Assembly (NCBI GenBank): GCA_013416395.1
Contig: JACCEP010000002.1
Span: forward strand, 682,001-746,000
DNA from: Alcaligenaceae bacterium
Lineage (GTDB): Bacteria; Pseudomonadota; Gammaproteobacteria; Burkholderiales; Burkholderiaceae_B
Length of the DNA: 64,000 nt
Direction: 5' to 3'
Positions within the stretch are counted from its first letter, which is position 1. The number at the start of each line of letters is the position of its first letter. Below, one piece after another: positions 43,622 through 52,962 of the stretch. The notes beneath the pieces are model-generated. The model worked only from the letters and a program-made list of their open reading frames with translations. It made no database searches and was not told the origin of the DNA. Made by a program: the position numbers and the translations under genes.

Positions 43622-46340
43622 GAAAAAAACCTTGTTACTTGTTGATGGTTCCAGTTATCTGTACAGAGCCTTTCACGCCATGCCAGACCTGCGCAATGCG
43701 AAAGGCGAACCTACTGGCGCCCTCTATGGTGTCATCTCTATGTTACGGAGACTGGTTCAGGATTACAAGGCAGATTACGCGGCTTGCATTTTCGATGCAA
43801 AAGGCAAAACGTTTCGCGACGATATCTACCCGCAGTACAAAGAGAACCGGCCGTCCATGCCTGAAGAGCTGGCAGCGCAAATTGAGCCCATACACAAGGC
43901 TGTCGCGGCCATGGGCTGGCCCGTCCTGACTGTACCCGGCGTCGAGGCCGATGACATTATCGGCACGCTGGCGTGCCGCGCTGCCGCTGAGGGCGTACAC
44001 ACTATTATTTCGACGGGTGACAAAGACATCGCGCAATTGGTTAATGAGCATGTCGAGCTGGTTAACACCATGAGCGGCGAGCGGCAAGACATCGAGGGCG
44101 TGAAGCTCAAGTTTGGGGTTTCGCCTTCGCAGATCGTAGACTATCTTATGTTAGTGGGCGATACCGTTGACAATGTGCCCGGGGTGGACAAAGTTGGGCC
44201 CAAAACGGCTGCAAAATGGCTGGGGCAGTTTGGTGACCTTAATACGCTGGTCGAGCAGGCCGACACCATCAAGGGTGTGGCAGGTCAAAATTTGCGCGCT
44301 GCCATTTCCAACTTTCCCATGACGCGCGATCTGATCACGATCAAAACCGATTGTGATATTCCAGGGCTGGCAGATGGGCTTGAATCATTGGTGCCCACAG
44401 AGGTTGACAGGCAGCAGTTGATTCAGCTTTTTGAAGAGTATGGTTTTCGTACGTGGTTGCGCGAGCTCTCCGGTGACCCGGAACGGGTGCCCGAACAAGA
44501 TGCCAGGGCTCCCGTGCAGGCGCCTGAGGCGCCTGAAGAACTGCGCTATGAAACGGTGCTTGATACCGAGGCGCTTGAGCGCTGGGTGTCGCGCCTGGGC
44601 GAAGGCAAACTTGTTGCGCTTGATACCGAAACCACGTCGCTCGATCCCATGTGCGCACGTCTGGTTGGGCTGTCTTTGTCGGTCGAGCCGGGTGAGGCGT
44701 GCTACATACCCGTGGCACATCGCGGGCCTGATCAGGTTACACAGTTATCCAAGCAGATGGTGCTTGAGCGTTTAAAAGACTGGCTTGAAGACGATGCAGC
44801 ACCCAAGTTGCTGCACAACGCCAAATACGATGCACATGTGTTTCTCAATGAAGACATCAAGCTGGCGGGCGTTGTAGAAGACACCATGCTGCAGGCGTAT
44901 GTGCTTGAGTCGCATCGACGCGTCAACATGCAAGAGCTTGCCGAACGCTGGCTCGGGCGCATAGGCACACCCTATGAGGCCTTGTGCGGCAAGGGCGCCA
45001 AACAAATTTGCTTTGATGAGGTCGAGGTCGAAAAAGCGTCGTTTTATGCGTGCGAAGACGCCGACTTCACCATGCAGCTTCATCGCGTCTTACGCCCCAA
45101 AGTAGCGGCTGAGCCGGGGCTTGAATCGACCTATCTGCTCGAAATCAAAGCGTCCGCAGTGCTTACCACCATCGAGTACAACGGTGTGCGTATCGATGCC
45201 GAACTGCTGGTCAAGCAAAGCCAGGAGATCGGCAAACAACTGCACGACCTCGAACAGAAAGCCTATGAGCTGGCAGGCCAGCCGTTCAACTTGAACTCAC
45301 CCAAGCAGCTGGGCGAAATTCTTTTTCAGCGCATGGAGCTACCCGTCGTGCGCAAAACGGCAAGTGGCGCCCCCTCTACCGATGAAGACGTGCTCAGCAA
45401 GCTGGCGCGTGATTACCCACTGCCCGCATTGCTGTTGGAGTACCGTGGGTTGGCAAAGCTTAAGTCCACCTACACCGACAAGCTCCCAAAAATGATTAAC
45501 CCGACAACGGGCAGGGTGCACACACGTTATGCACAGGCGGCGGTGATTACCGGACGGCTGGCCTCTTCAGACCCAAATCTGCAAAACATCCCCGTACGCA
45601 CGCCCGAAGGTCGTCGTGTGCGCGCGGCTTTTGTGGCACGTCCAGGTGGCAGCATAATATCGGCTGACTATTCGCAGATTGAGCTGCGTGTCATGGCCCA
45701 TGTTTCGGGTGATAAAAACTTGCGGCAGGCGTTCGAGCGGGGTGATGACATTCACCGCGCCACGGCGTCAGAAGTGTTTGGTGTTACGCAAGCAGAGGTT
45801 TCGTCGGAGCAGCGGCGCGCCGCCAAAGCCATTAACTTTGGTCTTATCTATGGCATGGGCGAGTTTGGTCTGGCGGCCAATCTGGGTATTACCCGTGACG
45901 CGGCCCGGGCCTATATCGACCGGTATTTTGCACGTTATCCGGGGGTTGCGTCCTACATGGAGCAGACCAAGGCCAAGGCGCATGATCAGGGGTATGTCGA
46001 AACTGTGTTCGGGCGGCGGCTGTGGCTGCCCGAAATGCGGGGTGCCAAAGGGCCGCGTCAAAAAGCGGCAGAACGCGCCGCCATTAACGCCCCCATGCAG
46101 GGTACGGCGGCTGACCTCATCAAAATGGCCATGATCGCCGTGCAAGAGTGGATAACAGCGCAAAAGCTGCAGGCTCTGCTTATTATGCAAGTGCATGACG
46201 AATTGGTACTTGATGTACCGGCCAACGAGGTTGATATCGTGACGGAGCAGCTGCCGGGCCTTATGTGTAATGTTGCTCAGTTGGCCGTCCCACTCGTGGC
46301 CGAGGTTGGTGTCGGGCCTGACTGGGAACAGGCCCACTAA
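43620..46340 (+). CDS. polA: DNA polymerase I
   Basis: A full-length 906-residue Pol I for repair and Okazaki fragment processing. The 5' nuclease covers about 1-290 (VDGSSYLYRAFHA start). The 3'-5' exonuclease (about 325-515) keeps its catalytic Asp335 and Glu337 in LDTETTS plus the YDAHV and DADFT aspartates, so proofreading should be active. The polymerase domain has motif A Asp683 (ADYSQIELR), motif B KAINFGLIYG, and motif C with Asp860-Glu861 (QVHDELVLD). The ATG overlaps the divergent LOG gene start. Confidence 0.97.
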   Translation: MKKTLLLVDGSSYLYRAFHAMPDLRNAKGEPTGALYGVISMLRRLVQDYKADYAACIFDAKGKTFRDDIYPQYKENRPSMPEELAAQIEPIHKAVAAMGWPVLTVPGVEADDIIGTLACRAAAEGVHTIISTGDKDIAQLVNEHVELVNTMSGERQDIEGVKLKFGVSPSQIVDYLMLVGDTVDNVPGVDKVGPKTAAKWLGQFGDLNTLVEQADTIKGVAGQNLRAAISNFPMTRDLITIKTDCDIPGLADGLESLVPTEVDRQQLIQLFEEYGFRTWLRELSGDPERVPEQDARAPVQAPEAPEELRYETVLDTEALERWVSRLGEGKLVALDTETTSLDPMCARLVGLSLSVEPGEACYIPVAHRGPDQVTQLSKQMVLERLKDWLEDDAAPKLLHNAKYDAHVFLNEDIKLAGVVEDTMLQAYVLESHRRVNMQELAERWLGRIGTPYEALCGKGAKQICFDEVEVEKASFYACEDADFTMQLHRVLRPKVAAEPGLESTYLLEIKASAVLTTIEYNGVRIDAELLVKQSQEIGKQLHDLEQKAYELAGQPFNLNSPKQLGEILFQRMELPVVRKTASGAPSTDEDVLSKLARDYPLPALLLEYRGLAKLKSTYTDKLPKMINPTTGRVHTRYAQAAVITGRLASSDPNLQNIPVRTPEGRRVRAAFVARPGGSIISADYSQIELRVMAHVSGDKNLRQAFERGDDIHRATASEVFGVTQAEVSSEQRRAAKAINFGLIYGMGEFGLAANLGITRDAARAYIDRYFARYPGVASYMEQTKAKAHDQGYVETVFGRRLWLPEMRGAKGPRQKAAERAAINAPMQGTAADLIKMAMIAVQEWITAQKLQALLIMQVHDELVLDVPANEVDIVTEQLPGLMCNVAQLAVPLVAEVGVGPDWEQAH

Positions 46341-46379
46341 GCCGCATCTGCCCCATGTCTGTTTTTATTGGAAACTGAA

Positions 46380-47180
46380 ATGACCTCTCCATCGATTTCG
46401 TCGATTACCTCGAGCACCGACACCACGGTGCATACCACTGCCGACGGCCTGCGTCATGGCATGGTCGACATTGCCTGCGACAATGGCCCTATCCAGGGGT
46501 ATTACGCCGTGCCCGAAGGGCAAACGAATCCCCCGTTGGTGCTCGTCATACAAGAGATTTTCGGCGTGCATGACCACATCAAAGATGTTTGCCGACGCCT
46601 GGCCCATGAGGGCTATATGGCGGTGGCACCCGAGCTATATCAACGCCAGGGCGATGCCAGCAAGTATGGCAACATCCAGGCCCTTATCCGTGATGTTGTG
46701 GCCAAAGTCCCTGACGAACAAGTACTGGCTGATCTTGATGCAGCTGTCCGTTGGGCTGAAAGCCACGGTGCCGATACGGCTCGGCTGGTGGCCACCGGGT
46801 TTTGCTGGGGCGGCCGCCTGGTTTGGTTGTATGCCGCGCATAACCCCACCTGCAATGCGGCCGTCGCCTGGTATGGTCGGCTTGCCCGAGGCCATGGTCC
46901 TTTGCAGACTCGCAACCCCATTGATGTGGCGACAACGCTGCACGCGCCGGTACTGGGTTTGTATGGCGGTAAAGATGACGGCATCCCGCTTGATGAGGTA
47001 AAGAGCATGGAGTCAGCCCTTGAGCAAGGCGGGCCTGCTTCGCAGATGTCGCAGATAGTGGTCTACCCCGAAGCCAGCCATGCTTTTTTTGCGGATTACC
47101 GGCCAAGTTATCGGGCCGACGATGCCCATGATGCCTGGGGCAAAATGCTGGCCTGGTTTGAACGTTATCTGGTTGAGTAG
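46380..47180 (+). CDS. Dienelactone hydrolase family protein
   Basis: A 266-residue alpha/beta hydrolase of the DLH (carboxymethylenebutenolidase) family. The triad is visible: Cys in GFCWGGRLVW, Asp in YGGKDDGIPL and His in EASHAFFADY. No aromatic degradation genes are nearby, so a general esterase or lactonase role is as likely as chlorocatechol metabolism. The ATG at 46380 with GGAAA upstream is preferred over a TTG 12 bases earlier. It lies 39 bases after polA. Confidence 0.88.
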   Translation: MTSPSISSITSSTDTTVHTTADGLRHGMVDIACDNGPIQGYYAVPEGQTNPPLVLVIQEIFGVHDHIKDVCRRLAHEGYMAVAPELYQRQGDASKYGNIQALIRDVVAKVPDEQVLADLDAAVRWAESHGADTARLVATGFCWGGRLVWLYAAHNPTCNAAVAWYGRLARGHGPLQTRNPIDVATTLHAPVLGLYGGKDDGIPLDEVKSMESALEQGGPASQMSQIVVYPEASHAFFADYRPSYRADDAHDAWGKMLAWFERYLVE

Positions 47181-47229
47181 CGCCCAGACTCGAAGTAAGG
47201 CCTACCTGATATAGGCTTTAGCGCTAGCA

Positions 47230-47316
47230 GGCCTGCCGATTACTTGTGCGAACTGGCAGGCCATTGCGGCATCGCAATGGGCGGCACGCCTCAAAGCTTT
47301 TGTGCGTTGTGCCGCC
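47230..47316. repeat. Three consecutive hairpins between convergent genes
   Basis: Hairpin A: GGCCTGCC/GGCAGGCC (47230-47237, 47255-47262). Hairpin B: CCATTGCG/CGCAATGG with loop GCAT (47261-47280). Hairpin C: GGCGGCAC/GTGCCGCC (47280-47287, 47309-47316). All are perfect 8-base stems, nearly end to end. They may terminate the convergent transcripts or be a REP-like element. Confidence 0.65.
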
Positions 47317-47351
47317 TGCCATGTTTACGCTTTAGCAGGCAACGTGCAAAC

Positions 47352-49025
47352 TCATTCGTTTGAAGCAGCCTCTTCGGTTTCTCGTAACCGGTTTGGCAGC
47401 AGTTCGTCATGCTTGGCCAAAATGGGGTAGGCCGTTGCATCGACGAGACACGAATTAATCGCTTTTACGTCGCGAAGTACATCCAGGTAAAACGAGCCTA
47501 TCTCGGCCTGATCAAGCTTGCCTGCCTTGATGTCTTGCAGATGTTGCTCAGCAGCACTTGTTTCAAGCTCGCGAAAATAGTCTTTTTCGTAAGCCAGAAA
47601 ACGCGCGCTTTTTATATCTTCGGCAACAAACAGTGCGGCGGCCTGGCGCTGGTTGCGGATAAGCCTGTCGAGCGTTTCGGTGAGCTGCTCAATTTGAGCG
47701 GGAGTCAGCATCCAGCCTTTTTTTCTTAAGGTTGCAGTATGCCCCAGCAAGCCATTGGTGATGATGTTTGATGCGTGCGCCATGCTGGTTGAAAAGGCCA
47801 GAATTTCGCTGAGCCTGCGATGGTCGTCTGTGTTCATAGACTCTTGGTCTAGAGTGGCAAGATAAGTCGTGATGTGCCTGTCGAGAATGTTGACGGCATT
47901 GTTTACATAGCGTGCATGCGCAATGCGATGACGATTATCGCGGCGAAAGTCGGCGCGGGCCATGGCCAGCAGGCTTTGCACCAAATCAGCCACGCGCAGT
48001 GCCTCGCGTGCCGCATTGCCCAGCGCAATGCCAGGCACTTCATGAGCCGACTCATCAAGGTATTCGGGGCGCGACGGGTCGTTGGGGTCGGTGCGTTTGG
48101 GGAACATGCGGCGCAGCAGCTTGGCGTAAGAAGGCAGCAGCGGCAAGAACACCAGCGATACAACAATGTTGAAAAGCGTATGAAAGTTTGCCACAGCACG
48201 AGCCGGGCTATCGGTGATGTAGCTCATGGCAAGTGGCAGCCACGGTAACAGCACGAGAGCCAGCAGGCAGCCTGCTATACGGGTGCCCAGGTTACCCATG
48301 GGCAGTCGTTTTGAAGCAGGGTCGTCACCGCCGGTTTCGAGTATGGGGTTGATGGCCGTACCAAGGTTGGCGCCGAGCACCAGCGCAATAGCCAGCGGGG
48401 GTTCAACCATGCCATGACCTGCCAGTGACATGATCATGACGACTACGGCAACACTTGAGTGAGATGCCCAGGCGAGGATGGCCGACAAGAGCAGAGCCAG
48501 TATGGGTTGATCGGCCAGTGAGTGGAGCAGCGTACCCAGCATTTGTGAGTCTTGCAGCGGCGAAAACATCAATACGAGTTCATGCAGCGCGAGCAGGAGC
48601 AGGCCCAGGCCAATAAATACCCGACCCAGGTCGCGGCGGCGGCTGGGTTGGTTGCGCCGGAATAGCCAGACACCGATCAGAATGAGTACCGGTGCAATCT
48701 CGGTAAAATTGAACGAAAGTAGTTGCACGATAAGCGTCGTGCCCACGTTGGCGCCCAGCATGGCGGCCAGGCCAGGCGTCAGTGCCAGAAGGCCGCCGGC
48801 GGCGAAGCTGCTGATCATCAGGCCTGTTGCCGTACTGCTCTGGATGGCGGCGGTAATGGCCATGCCCGTGAAAAATGAGCGTGTGCGTGTGCTGAGAGCA
48901 CGCCCCATCCAGACGCGCAATGCAGAGCCAAAGGCCCTCTGCACACCACTCTGGACCATGTGTACGCCCCACAGCAATAGTGCGATGAAGCCACCAAAAT
49001 TAAGAAGGGCGAAGAGTTCTTTCAT
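47352..49025 (-). CDS. Na+/phosphate cotransporter (NptA/YjbB type) with PhoU-like domain
   Basis: This 557-residue inner membrane protein has two Na/Pi repeats marked by QSSTATGLM and GANVGTT in the first, and SHSSVAVVV and GANLGTAINP in the second. The C-terminal third (about 345-557) is a PhoU-like helical domain in the cytoplasm. Such proteins move phosphate with sodium; the YjbB relative in E. coli exports it. The start at 49025 places the first helix at the N-terminus. Confidence 0.9.
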   Translation of the reverse strand: MKELFALLNFGGFIALLLWGVHMVQSGVQRAFGSALRVWMGRALSTRTRSFFTGMAITAAIQSSTATGLMISSFAAGGLLALTPGLAAMLGANVGTTLIVQLLSFNFTEIAPVLILIGVWLFRRNQPSRRRDLGRVFIGLGLLLLALHELVLMFSPLQDSQMLGTLLHSLADQPILALLLSAILAWASHSSVAVVVMIMSLAGHGMVEPPLAIALVLGANLGTAINPILETGGDDPASKRLPMGNLGTRIAGCLLALVLLPWLPLAMSYITDSPARAVANFHTLFNIVVSLVFLPLLPSYAKLLRRMFPKRTDPNDPSRPEYLDESAHEVPGIALGNAAREALRVADLVQSLLAMARADFRRDNRHRIAHARYVNNAVNILDRHITTYLATLDQESMNTDDHRRLSEILAFSTSMAHASNIITNGLLGHTATLRKKGWMLTPAQIEQLTETLDRLIRNQRQAAALFVAEDIKSARFLAYEKDYFRELETSAAEQHLQDIKAGKLDQAEIGSFYLDVLRDVKAINSCLVDATAYPILAKHDELLPNRLRETEEAASNE

Positions 49026-49190
49026 TGCGAGATAATAAACCACCCCTTACACGCAAGGTTGCTCGTAAGGGGGTATCGTAAGTTAATACATACCGTGCAT
49101 TCAGCGAAGCCTACGACTTATGGGAGCGCGGGAAGCGATGAACTGCATCCGCGGCGGGATGCGGACACTGGAATGTACTGAGGGGTGGGG

Positions 49191-49225
49191 GCGGGCCAGC
49201 AAACCACCAGGCTCGTCTGGCCCGC
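49191..49225. terminator. Stem-loop downstream of htpX
   Basis: A nine-base stem GCGGGCCAG/CTGGCCCGC (49191-49199, 49217-49225) lies just after the htpX stop on the minus strand. A T-run is missing, so termination is uncertain. Confidence 0.4.
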
Positions 49226-49239
49226 GTCGGCATGTGGTG

Positions 49240-50121
49240 TTAGACGCTTTGCGCTACCTGCAGCGCATGTATGCGAGCGGGTATGGGAGGGTGGGTATTG
49301 AACAGCGCAGCAATGGCCGACCCGCCAGAAATGCCCGAGGCTTCAAATGACTTGGGAAGGTCGCCGGATTCTAGCCCGCCCAACCGGGCCAGCGCATGGA
49401 TCATGGGCTCGCGTGACCCGAGCAGATGTGCTGAGCCAGCATCGGCTCTATACTCGCGCTGACGTGAAAACCACGCGACAATAATTGATGCAAGCACACC
49501 GAAGAGCAGCTCGCAGGCAATAACGGTAATGTAGTAGCCCATGCCAACCCCGCGCTCGGTCTTGAAAATGGCCCGGTCAACAAAGTAGCCTACCACTCGG
49601 GCAAAGAACACGACAAAGGTGTTGACCACGCCCTGAATGAGGGTAAGCGTAATCATGTCGCCGTTGGCAACGTGCGCCACTTCGTGGCCCAGTACCGCAG
49701 AAACCTCTGCCTCGGTCATGCTTTCGAGCAGGCCGGTAGACACGGCGACCAATGCATTGTTGCGGTTGGCGCCGGTGGCAAAGGCGTTGGGTGCACCTTC
49801 ATAGATGGCCACTTCGGGGCGACCAATACCGGCGCGGTCGGCCAGTTGATGCACGGTGTCGACCAGCCATGCCTCGCGGGCATTGGCCGGGTGCTGCGGA
49901 TCAATGACACGTGCGCCGGTAGACCGCTTGGCCATCCATTTGCTGATCAGCAAAGAAATAATTGAGCCGGCAAAGCCCAATATGATTGAAAACACCAGCA
50001 ACTGATTGAGGTCGAGGCCGTTGGCGGTGAGAAACCGGCCAACGCCCAGGATATTCATGGATGCGCTGAGCACCACCAGGACGGCAATGTTGGTTAGCAG
50101 GAACAGTGCAATGCGTTTCAT
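49240..50121 (-). CDS. htpX: Membrane zinc metalloprotease HtpX
   Basis: HtpX degrades misfolded membrane proteins together with FtsH. The 293-residue protein has two N-terminal membrane helices, the zinc motif HEVAH in [12 protein letters not shown], two further hydrophobic segments, and the third ligand region [20 protein letters not shown]. Length is normal for the family. It diverges from the EamA transporter gene. Confidence 0.95.
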   Translation of the reverse strand: MKRIALFLLTNIAVLVVLSASMNILGVGRFLTANGLDLNQLLVFSIILGFAGSIISLLISKWMAKRSTGARVIDPQHPANAREAWLVDTVHQLADRAGIGRPEVAIYEGAPNAFATGANRNNALVAVSTGLLESMTEAEVSAVLGHEVAHVANGDMITLTLIQGVVNTFVVFFARVVGYFVDRAIFKTERGVGMGYYITVIACELLFGVLASIIVAWFSRQREYRADAGSAHLLGSREPMIHALARLGGLESGDLPKSFEASGISGGSAIAALFNTHPPIPARIHALQVAQSV

Positions 50122-50300
50122 ATGGGTAGGTTTCTAAAGTAAGGGCTTGTATCTAAGGTGTTGGTTAATAGCAGACGCGAGTAACGCGCCTTGTTGTTAT
50201 ATGGGGGCGGGGGTGCAATTTTAAAGCAATGATGCAGGTTAAGGTCGTTCAAAAGAGTATAGTAACGGCTTCATTCTGATTTCCGATCTGGTTGGTCGAC

Positions 50301-51527
50301 ATGCAGTCGTTGTGGATGTTACTGGCAAGTGCCATGTTCGCGGGCATGGGGGCCTGTGTAAAAGTTGCCGCTGATGCCGGGGCGTCGTTGCCGCACGTCA
50401 TTCTGTTTCGCGGAATCCCCTCTGTCTTGCTTATTCTGTTCTGGACGGCATCCACACGCCGCAGTCTGGTTCCGTCAAGCTGGCGACTACATCTCTGGCG
50501 TAACGTAGCGGGCATCACTTCGATGTGGATGGGGTTTTTTGCCATCTCCCATCTCCCTCTGTCTACTGCCATCAGTCTTAACTATACGGCGCCACTGTTT
50601 ATTGCAGGCTGGATGCTGGTGTGGGGCGGTTCGCAGCGTGATCCGGTGCGTATTCTTGCAGTCACCTTGGGTTTTTTCGGCGTGCTCGCCGTACTGCGGC
50701 CCAGTGTAGAACGGGACAATTTCCTGGCGGCCCTGACTGGCTTGGGGGCCGGTGCTCTCGGTGCCATGGCCATGATGCAGATCCGAGAACTGGGTCGCGT
50801 TGGCGAACCGATATGGCGTACCGTCTTTATTTTTTCGTGTTGTGTCTGCATCACGGGCGCCTCGGGTGTGGCCATTGAGGGCTGGCAACCCTTAAGCCTG
50901 TTCGGCTGGCTGGCGCTCGTAGGGGTTGGCGTGCTGGGGCTGGTGGGGCAACTGGCCATGACGCGCGCATTTGGCCTGGGTTCGGCCCTGCTCACTGCCG
51001 CATTGCAGTACACCACGATTATATTTGCTGCAGTGTTGGGCATTATCTTTTGGGGAACATACCCAGATATCATTGCATGGGCTGGCATGGCCCTTATTAT
51101 TGCTTCGGGCTTGTTGTCAATTTGGCGCACGTATAGTGAAGACCGGATCATACGCAGCGAAACCATTGTGCAAAGCCGCGGCAAAACACAGCAACGGCTA
51201 AAACCAGGGCACGAAGCCAACAAAGAGCAGGCTGCGCCTGCACAGCCAGTGTCTGACCCAATGCAAGAGCCGCTGGCATCGCGGGAACCGCCCGTGCCGC
51301 AGCCGGAAGCCGGCAGCCAGAAAGCCGAACTACCCACAGTGGCCGGACCAGCCCCGGCCTCTCCCACATGGATCGACGTGCACCACACAGATGATGCCGT
51401 GTCCGCCAGCGTTGTCGGAACCCAAGCGGAGCACAGCTTTTTCGACGGAGTCGAGGGCAAGCAATCAAAACACGTGACGGCATCGGGCGGGCAAGCTAGC
51501 GGTTTGGCCGCTGAAAAATCACCTTAA
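50301..51527 (+). CDS. EamA/DMT-superfamily transporter with a long C-terminal tail
   Basis: The first 290 residues hold ten membrane helices in two EamA repeats (with text PLSTAISLNYTAPLF and ALLTAALQYTTIIFAA). This is the RhaT/YdcZ-like drug/metabolite exporter group; substrate unknown. The remaining roughly 115 residues are a hydrophilic, Pro/Ala/Glu-rich tail that is not part of the family. The ATG at 50301 is preferred over a TTG nine bases upstream. Confidence 0.85.
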   Translation: MQSLWMLLASAMFAGMGACVKVAADAGASLPHVILFRGIPSVLLILFWTASTRRSLVPSSWRLHLWRNVAGITSMWMGFFAISHLPLSTAISLNYTAPLFIAGWMLVWGGSQRDPVRILAVTLGFFGVLAVLRPSVERDNFLAALTGLGAGALGAMAMMQIRELGRVGEPIWRTVFIFSCCVCITGASGVAIEGWQPLSLFGWLALVGVGVLGLVGQLAMTRAFGLGSALLTAALQYTTIIFAAVLGIIFWGTYPDIIAWAGMALIIASGLLSIWRTYSEDRIIRSETIVQSRGKTQQRLKPGHEANKEQAAPAQPVSDPMQEPLASREPPVPQPEAGSQKAELPTVAGPAPASPTWIDVHHTDDAVSASVVGTQAEHSFFDGVEGKQSKHVTASGGQASGLAAEKSP

Positions 51528-51695
51528 CCGGCGGTTTTATCGTGGTTTTTTCGAAAGGATTAGGCGTGGCCAAGCCTATTGCCAGCCACGGCCGACACAG
51601 TGTTACGATGGCCGGCGTCTGCATCTCGTACAATTCGGTCAGCATATATAAAAGCGCAGCGGTTTGCCGTGCGCTTACTTTTCCGGATTCTATCC

Positions 51696-51971
51696 ATGAA
51701 TGACACCACACCGGCGCCCCTGGAGGGGGCCGAAGACAATGAGGCGGCGCTGCCGCAAGATTTTGAAACGGCACTCGCCCAGCTTGAGGCGCTTGTCGCG
51801 CAGATGGAAAATGGCAGCCTGCCGCTGGAGCAGTCTCTGGCCGCCTATGAAAAAGGCGTAGCGTTAACGCGCATCTGCCAGCGTCGGCTTGATCAGGCCG
51901 AACAGCAGGTAAAAGTGCTGCAAGAAAATCTCCTCCAGCCGTTTTCGGGCTCAGCAGGCGACGAAGGCTAG
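51696..51971 (+). CDS. xseB: Exodeoxyribonuclease VII small subunit XseB
   Basis: XseB is the small helical subunit of exonuclease VII. The 91-residue product shows the family core [18 protein letters not shown] and [29 protein letters not shown]. ispA starts two bases after its stop, the typical xseB-ispA-dxs arrangement. The large subunit gene is not here. Confidence 0.94.
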   Translation: MNDTTPAPLEGAEDNEAALPQDFETALAQLEALVAQMENGSLPLEQSLAAYEKGVALTRICQRRLDQAEQQVKVLQENLLQPFSGSAGDEG

Positions 51972-51973
51972 GC

Positions 51974-52888
51974 ATGGGGCGTCAATCTATTGATTTTCCG
52001 GGCTGGCTCGACGACCGCATTCAGCATATCGAAACTGTACTTGACCAGTTTTTGCCGCCTGCGTCAGCGGTGCCTGCGCAGCTGCATCAAGCCATGCGTT
52101 ACGCGGTGCTGGGGGGCGGCAAGCGTGTGCGGGCTGCTCTTGTGTATGCGGCAGGCGAGGCTTCGCTTCAGTCGGGTACGGCGGCATCCGCTCAGGCCAT
52201 CGCTCTGGACCATGCTGCTGCGGCGGTGGAGCTGGTTCATGCATACTCATTGGTGCATGACGATCTGCCTTGCATGGACGATGACGCCCTGAGGCGCGGG
52301 CGCCCTACGGTTCATGTGCAGTTTGACGAAGCTACTGCCATGCTTGCAGGCGATGCGCTTCAGCCACTGGCTTTCGAGCTGGTCGGTCTTATGCCGATTG
52401 CGCCTGCGCTCATTGTTCAGGCTACCCAGTTGCTGGCGCGCTCCGCCGGCAGCCTGGGCATGGTTGGTGGGCAAGCCATCGATTGCAGCAGTGTTGGGCA
52501 GGCTTTGTCGGTCGAGCAGTTGCGTCAAATGCACAGCATGAAAACGGGTGCCATGCTCGAAGCCAGCGTGTTGTTGGGAGGCATTGTGGCAGGCGCCGGG
52601 TCTGCGGCACGCCAGGGGCTCGAAACGTACGCGTCGGCGGTAGGTCTTGCTTTCCAGATCGTGGATGACATTCTCGACGTCACTGCCGATACCGCTACAC
52701 TGGGTAAAACGGCGGGCAAGGATGCCGCCGGCAATAAACCTACTTATGTATCCATTCTGGGGCTTGAGGGCTCCCGAGAACTGCTCAAGTCACTGCACGA
52801 GCAAGCCCATGCCGCGTTGATGCCCCTGGGGCCTGCAGCAGGGCGTCTGGCCTGTATTGCAGACTATATCGTAGGGCGCGACCGCTGA
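51974..52888 (+). CDS. ispA: Farnesyl diphosphate synthase IspA
   Basis: IspA condenses isopentenyl and dimethylallyl/geranyl diphosphates into farnesyl diphosphate. The 304-residue sequence has GGGKRVRAALVYA, the first Asp-rich motif in HDDLPCMDDD, and the second in IVDDILD. It is coupled to xseB and precedes dxs by 74 bases, so precursor supply and prenyl chain building are together. Confidence 0.95.
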   Translation: MGRQSIDFPGWLDDRIQHIETVLDQFLPPASAVPAQLHQAMRYAVLGGGKRVRAALVYAAGEASLQSGTAASAQAIALDHAAAAVELVHAYSLVHDDLPCMDDDALRRGRPTVHVQFDEATAMLAGDALQPLAFELVGLMPIAPALIVQATQLLARSAGSLGMVGGQAIDCSSVGQALSVEQLRQMHSMKTGAMLEASVLLGGIVAGAGSAARQGLETYASAVGLAFQIVDDILDVTADTATLGKTAGKDAAGNKPTYVSILGLEGSRELLKSLHEQAHAALMPLGPAAGRLACIADYIVGRDR

Positions 52889-52962
52889 CCCTGTTTCAAC
52901 GCGCCGCGCTTGCTGTTATCGTGAAGGCTTCGCGACGCCCTTGACCATTGACAACTATCTGT

